Part shown: positions 60,601 to 64,000 of the stretch, one piece after another
Layout: every line of letters starts with the position of its first letter
Numbering within the stretch: position 1 is the stretch's first letter
Source: Phellopilus nigrolimitatus
Lineage: Eukaryota; Basidiomycota; Agaricomycetes; Hymenochaetales; Hymenochaetaceae
Direction of reading: 5' to 3'
NCBI GenBank assembly: GCA_021029095.1
Contig: JAJOHG010000001.1
Location: 2,170,001-2,234,000, forward strand
Length of the DNA stretch: 64,000 nucleotides
The notes under the pieces: model-generated
Seen by the model: the letters and a program-made list of their open reading frames with translations, nothing else
What the model was told of the DNA's origin: nothing
Database searches by the model: none
Translations under genes and position numbers: made by a program

Positions 60601-61199
60601 AAGTCAAGTTGCTGAGACCATCTTCGACATCGACCTCCATTTTGCGTGCTCAACGCAGTCCGGCGCGGGGGAAAGCGAGAAGCCCGGGTTTTGGAGGTCT
60701 GCGAGGTTTGTACGTATCTCTGCGTTCAGTGTCCGCTTATTTCTCGATCTCGCGCTCGTTGTTTCGTTTTTCAGCACGTCCACAACACATATTCACCTGC
60801 TAAGCCGTCGATATCAGTCCTCGATGACATAGTACATTCGCTTCTTGTCCATACGAGTCTTTCGCGAATGCGCACCCATGCTAAGGATCTTCCGCGCGGA
60901 CACACGCAGCGCCTCGAATATTCCCGCGCTACAAGTTCAAGCTTCGTGTGCGAAACGACATCTTTTCTTCGCACAGCAAAGACTCGACATTGCAAAAAGA
61001 AGAGGTAAGAGTAAATAAAAGATAGAATAGGAGTGCAGAGGTACATGGAGGTCCCGCACGACCTCTGGATGATTAATCTCCCATTGAAAAAGCCTATTGA
61101 CTGCTCTTCATGACAGCATGCCCATGCGACACCCAGCGGACCTGCAGCATGAGCTCTTTGACGTTCGAGAAGCAGGTGATGAGCGATCGCTTAGAGTCC
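60601..61199. other. Intergenic, no clear gene
   Basis: Follows the Argonaute relic. A plus-strand frame starting near 60612 reads ETIFDIDLHFACSTQSGAGE but I cannot place it in Argonaute or any other family. Otherwise short frames only. Confidence 0.35.
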
Positions 61200-61865
61200 T
61201 AGGGCTCGCACCGTAACCGTAATTACGGTTTACGGCCGTACCGTATACGGTTACGGACCGTATCGTATGGACAACCAGCAAGAGAAAAATACGGCTCCGT
61301 ATTGCACGGTCCGTACCCGTATTATACCCGTAGAATACGGTCATATACGGCCGTAAATACGGCATACGGCATTCTTGAACACATATTAGGGTTTGAAGAA
61401 AATAAATATCTATTTTAAGCATTCTATACCTTATTTGGTATCCACAATATTACCAACTTTAGTAAAAACAATTAATATTGTACTCTACTTGGAACGGGTC
61501 GGCCCCGAGCACTGTGCTTGCCGACTCCACCGAGAACCGCACTCATAGAGAAGATAAATAAAATAAAAACAGGAAAATTATTTCCAAAGTAAATGGAGCA
61601 AAATAGCTCGAGTTGGACTGCTGCTTTGTAGTTTGAATGTTCGCGATGCTCCCTCTCTTCTTTAGTGACGATCCAACAGGGCTTTGGCACGGTGCGTCAA
61701 TTTGATGTACGTACGTGCCGTAATGCCGTATACGGCCGTATTTATACGTGCCGTACCGTATGTTGCCTCTAAAACGCGAGATACGGCACGTTTTTATACG
61801 GTCCGTGCCCGTACACGAAGTCGGGTTATACGCCGTATCCGTATACGGTACGGTGCGGAGCCCTA
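61200..61865. mobile_element. Inverted-repeat element rich in CCGTA/TACGG motifs
   Basis: A roughly 666-bp element that begins TAGGGCTCGCACCGTAACCG and ends with the near reverse complement CGGTGCGGAGCCCTA. Inside both ends, short palindromes such as CCGTATACGG, GGCCGT and TACGGCCGTA are repeated many times over about 180 bp on each side, whereas the centre (about 61380-61690) is ordinary AT-rich sequence. No transposase frame. I could not identify a target-site duplication of 8 bp, so the superfamily is open; hAT-like MITEs with sub-terminal repeats are the closest known analogue. Confidence 0.7.
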
Positions 61866-62424
61866 GCACTGATGAGTCACATACCAAGTACCTACGCCGT
61901 TCCTTCTTCATATTCTCCCCTGGGAAGGTGAACCATGTATCTTCAGCGTATAGCATTTGTTTTATTCCTTGTGTGCAAACACCAGCAAGATGTTGGAGTC
62001 GGTGCTGTGTATACGCGGGCATGTGCCTAAAATCTCGGTTGCTGCGAAAGACACAAGCTCACAATTTCGCTGCTTCATTTTTCCTGATTTCATCCATTTT
62101 CTTAGCAGAAAAAACAAGGAGGCTCCTTAATATATATAATAGCTATTGTTAACGTTTCATGAGATGAAAGAAGCTATTTTTGCCTTTGCTTGTATGCAAC
62201 GAAGTCAATCGCAAATAAAAGTCATTTGTCAGTTTTTCTCATTGATGAAGGCACTGCAAAAGAACAAGCCACTAAAATATTTCATATTTTGAGATCACGA
62301 TGACAGTAGCTCGTAAATGGCATATAAAATGACATAAGGAACTATCGGATTTTGATGGAGAAGGTGACCGGTGTGTAAAGGAACGGGAGTGTGTAAAGGA
62401 GCGGTACTATTCTGTAGCAATGAC
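61866..62424. other. Intergenic, 3' flank of NRAMP copy 2
   Basis: AT-rich, no gene seen. Probably the 3' UTR side of the second NRAMP gene. Confidence 0.4.
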
Positions 62425-64000
62425 TCACTCCCCGAGAGCAGTCGAGACAATGAGGTACCCATTTGCGATGACCACAACTCCCCAGATTGCGTACGCAACG
62501 ATGGTCAAAGGCCACCCGTTACTGTAATCGACATACTCTCCCGCCAAGGGATCCGCCGACGAGGATAGTCCTGCAGCTTCGAGGTACGAGACATCAACCG
62601 CGCGGCCCTTGTCCTTTTCAGACATATCTTCCTCCGTGTTCTCTTCTGAGCTGGTGTAACGGGAGGAGTCTTGCGTGGAAACCCGTCCAATCTCAATACC
62701 AAGAACTCTGATACCTTCACCGCCATCGAGCCCCTCGAGAGGAAGGTCCTTTTTCAGAGCAATATCCGACGTGCTCCCCATATTCGACGTCTCGCCATTC
62801 TTCCCATACATCTCAGATGCGAGCTCCCGTGGGCGACGGACGCGCATGACGAGGGGAGAGGACGTGAGCCACACGAGTGGAAACACAACGAACGGAAGGA
62901 CGATGCTGAGCACGACTTGCGAGATGACAAGAAGCGTGTTTATACCATCTCGACCGACGACGACCGCGACGACCATAGCCGGGATGAGTCCCAGGCAGCG
63001 CGTCAGCAGACGGCGAAGGAAGGGCTAGTATTCGTTTTTGTGGATTTTAGAAAAATGCTGATATGATAAAGGAAAATGAGTAAATGTCTTACAGAAACCT
63101 TCCACTGGATGAAACCTTCCGAGACAATTTGACCTGCAAGCGTTGCGGTGATGCTAGCGCTCTGCCCAGAGCACAAGAGTGCAATTGCAAATATGATTGC
63201 AGCCGCTGTTATTATTTTAGTGAAGTCCCAAATTATATTGGACTGAGAACAAACGTTTTCCGATGAAACTGGCTATTAGGTCGAACGCATCAAATAATCC
63301 AGCTGGCGTGTTACCTGCTGTCTGGCCTGGCCCATAGAAAAATACAGCGCCAGCGATGATCAAGATGCTGTTCTCGAAGTCAGAAACAAGAGTCAAGAAA
63401 GGCCTTCACAACGAGACTCACGAAGCATTGATCACAACCGCGAATCCAAGTAGACTCAGGACAATGTCCCATACACCGTGCTTAAGATGTGCCTTGATAA
63501 ACGACAGCGAATTGTTCGACCGCTGGCCATGTGGCGTCGAGATATCAGGATGGTTCTCGCCCTCATCGCGCTCGACATGGCCTGCAGAGAAAAGGGACTT
63601 GAGCATCTTCTTGAAGACGGCGCGTCTGCTTAGAGAAGGGGTCGAGTTAGGAAGCGCGAGGGGCACTCCAACGGGCGCTGTCGAGACACGGTCGTTCGTC
63701 GCGAGATGCGAACCGAGGTAGAGAGCATGTGGCATTACAGTCGCGCCCAATATGCCAACGGCTTGAGAAGGGGACAGTTTTCAGTATTAGCGAGCTCAGT
63801 GAGGATACATAATACGTACCTGCGAAAAGGGCATCTGGTTCTATAATTGTGCGAGAGGGAAGGAATCCATCAAACGCATCGGGCCAATATGGCTTGACCT
63901 CAGCGAGCAGGATAGCGAAAGAGATGAAAACGACAAAGACCTTTATCCATGCATAAGAACAAGGCCAGTAGCGATGAAAACCCACTCACAAGGCTAATAA
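62425..64000 (-). CDS. NRAMP divalent metal transporter, copy 2 (5' part beyond window)
   Basis: Paralogue of the gene at 55454-57800, same strand. Shared blocks: KVFVVFISFAILLAEVKPYW and PDAFDGFLPSRTIIEPDALF, GATVMPHALYLGSHLATNDR (TM6 MPH motif), DIVLSLLGFAVVINAS, the QIVSEGFIQWR-type block, and VVAVVVGRDGINTLLVISQV in the last exon. Introns are also alike, for example the stretch AAATGCTGATATGATAAAGG in both. Differences: the loop after PRELAS is about 19 residues shorter than in copy 1, and the end is VSTALGE rather than VTLAIN. No lesion is visible in the part present. The start lies past 64000. Confidence 0.9.

Overview
The window looks like nuclear DNA of a basidiomycete fungus, most likely an Agaricomycete. 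Genes are split by many short GT-AG introns (about 45-80 nt), both strands are used without operons, and the recognisable proteins are fungal: biotin synthase, CK2 alpha, BLM10/PA200, a GH18 chitinase with CBM5/12 modules, and a tandem-CCCH regulator. Exon boundaries here were worked out by eye from splice signals and family motifs, so internal junctions are tentative.

Layout. 0-2.2 kb: nothing supportable. 2.2-3.85 kb (-): mitochondrial biotin synthase. 4.3-6.5 kb: repeat-rich block with a TA-flanked MITE, two long copies and one partial copy of a small-protein locus, and a perfect hairpin. 6.7-7.5 kb (+): unrecognised protein. 8.35-8.6 kb (-): small protein. 9.1-11.3 kb (-): unrecognised protein with one hydrophobic stretch. 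11.3-13.4 kb: coding-like but broken sequence. 13.5-14.5 kb (-): disordered protein. 16.0-17.6 kb (+): DEDDy 3'-5' exonuclease. 18.65-21.0 kb (-): chitinase. 22.0-23.4 kb (+): CK2 alpha. 23.6-24.3 kb (-): SET-domain protein. 24.8-26.0 kb (-): damaged short-chain dehydrogenase. 27.7-29.3 kb (+): DUF1479 protein. 30.1-32.1 kb (+): mitochondrial DnaJ. 33.1-35.7 kb (+): MFS transporter. 36.4-38.1 kb (-): choline/ethanolamine kinase. 40.4-43.5 kb (-): CCCH zinc-finger protein. 45.4-53.8 kb (-): BLM10/PA200. 54.1-55.2 kb (+): chalcone-isomerase-like mitochondrial protein. 55.45-57.8 kb (-): NRAMP metal transporter. 58.1-60.6 kb: relics of MED6 and Argonaute genes. 61.2-61.9 kb: CCGTA-rich inverted-repeat element. 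62.4 kb to the edge (-): second NRAMP copy.

Most genes are unrelated housekeeping functions: mitochondrial cofactor and chaperone genes (biotin synthase, DnaJ, AIM18-like), signalling (CK2), proteostasis (BLM10), phospholipid synthesis (choline kinase) and wall turnover (chitinase). The right end is the most dynamic part. An NRAMP gene is duplicated in the same orientation, and the roughly 4.6 kb between the copies carries broken MED6-like and Argonaute-like sequences and a MITE, so the interval looks like a graveyard of duplicated fragments. No new multi-gene system was found with confidence. The strongest observations are the Argonaute relic, the MED6 relic, the HbYX tail of BLM10 hidden in an 8-nt terminal exon, the 8-nt microexon and missing start codon of the chitinase, and the frame-broken dehydrogenase.
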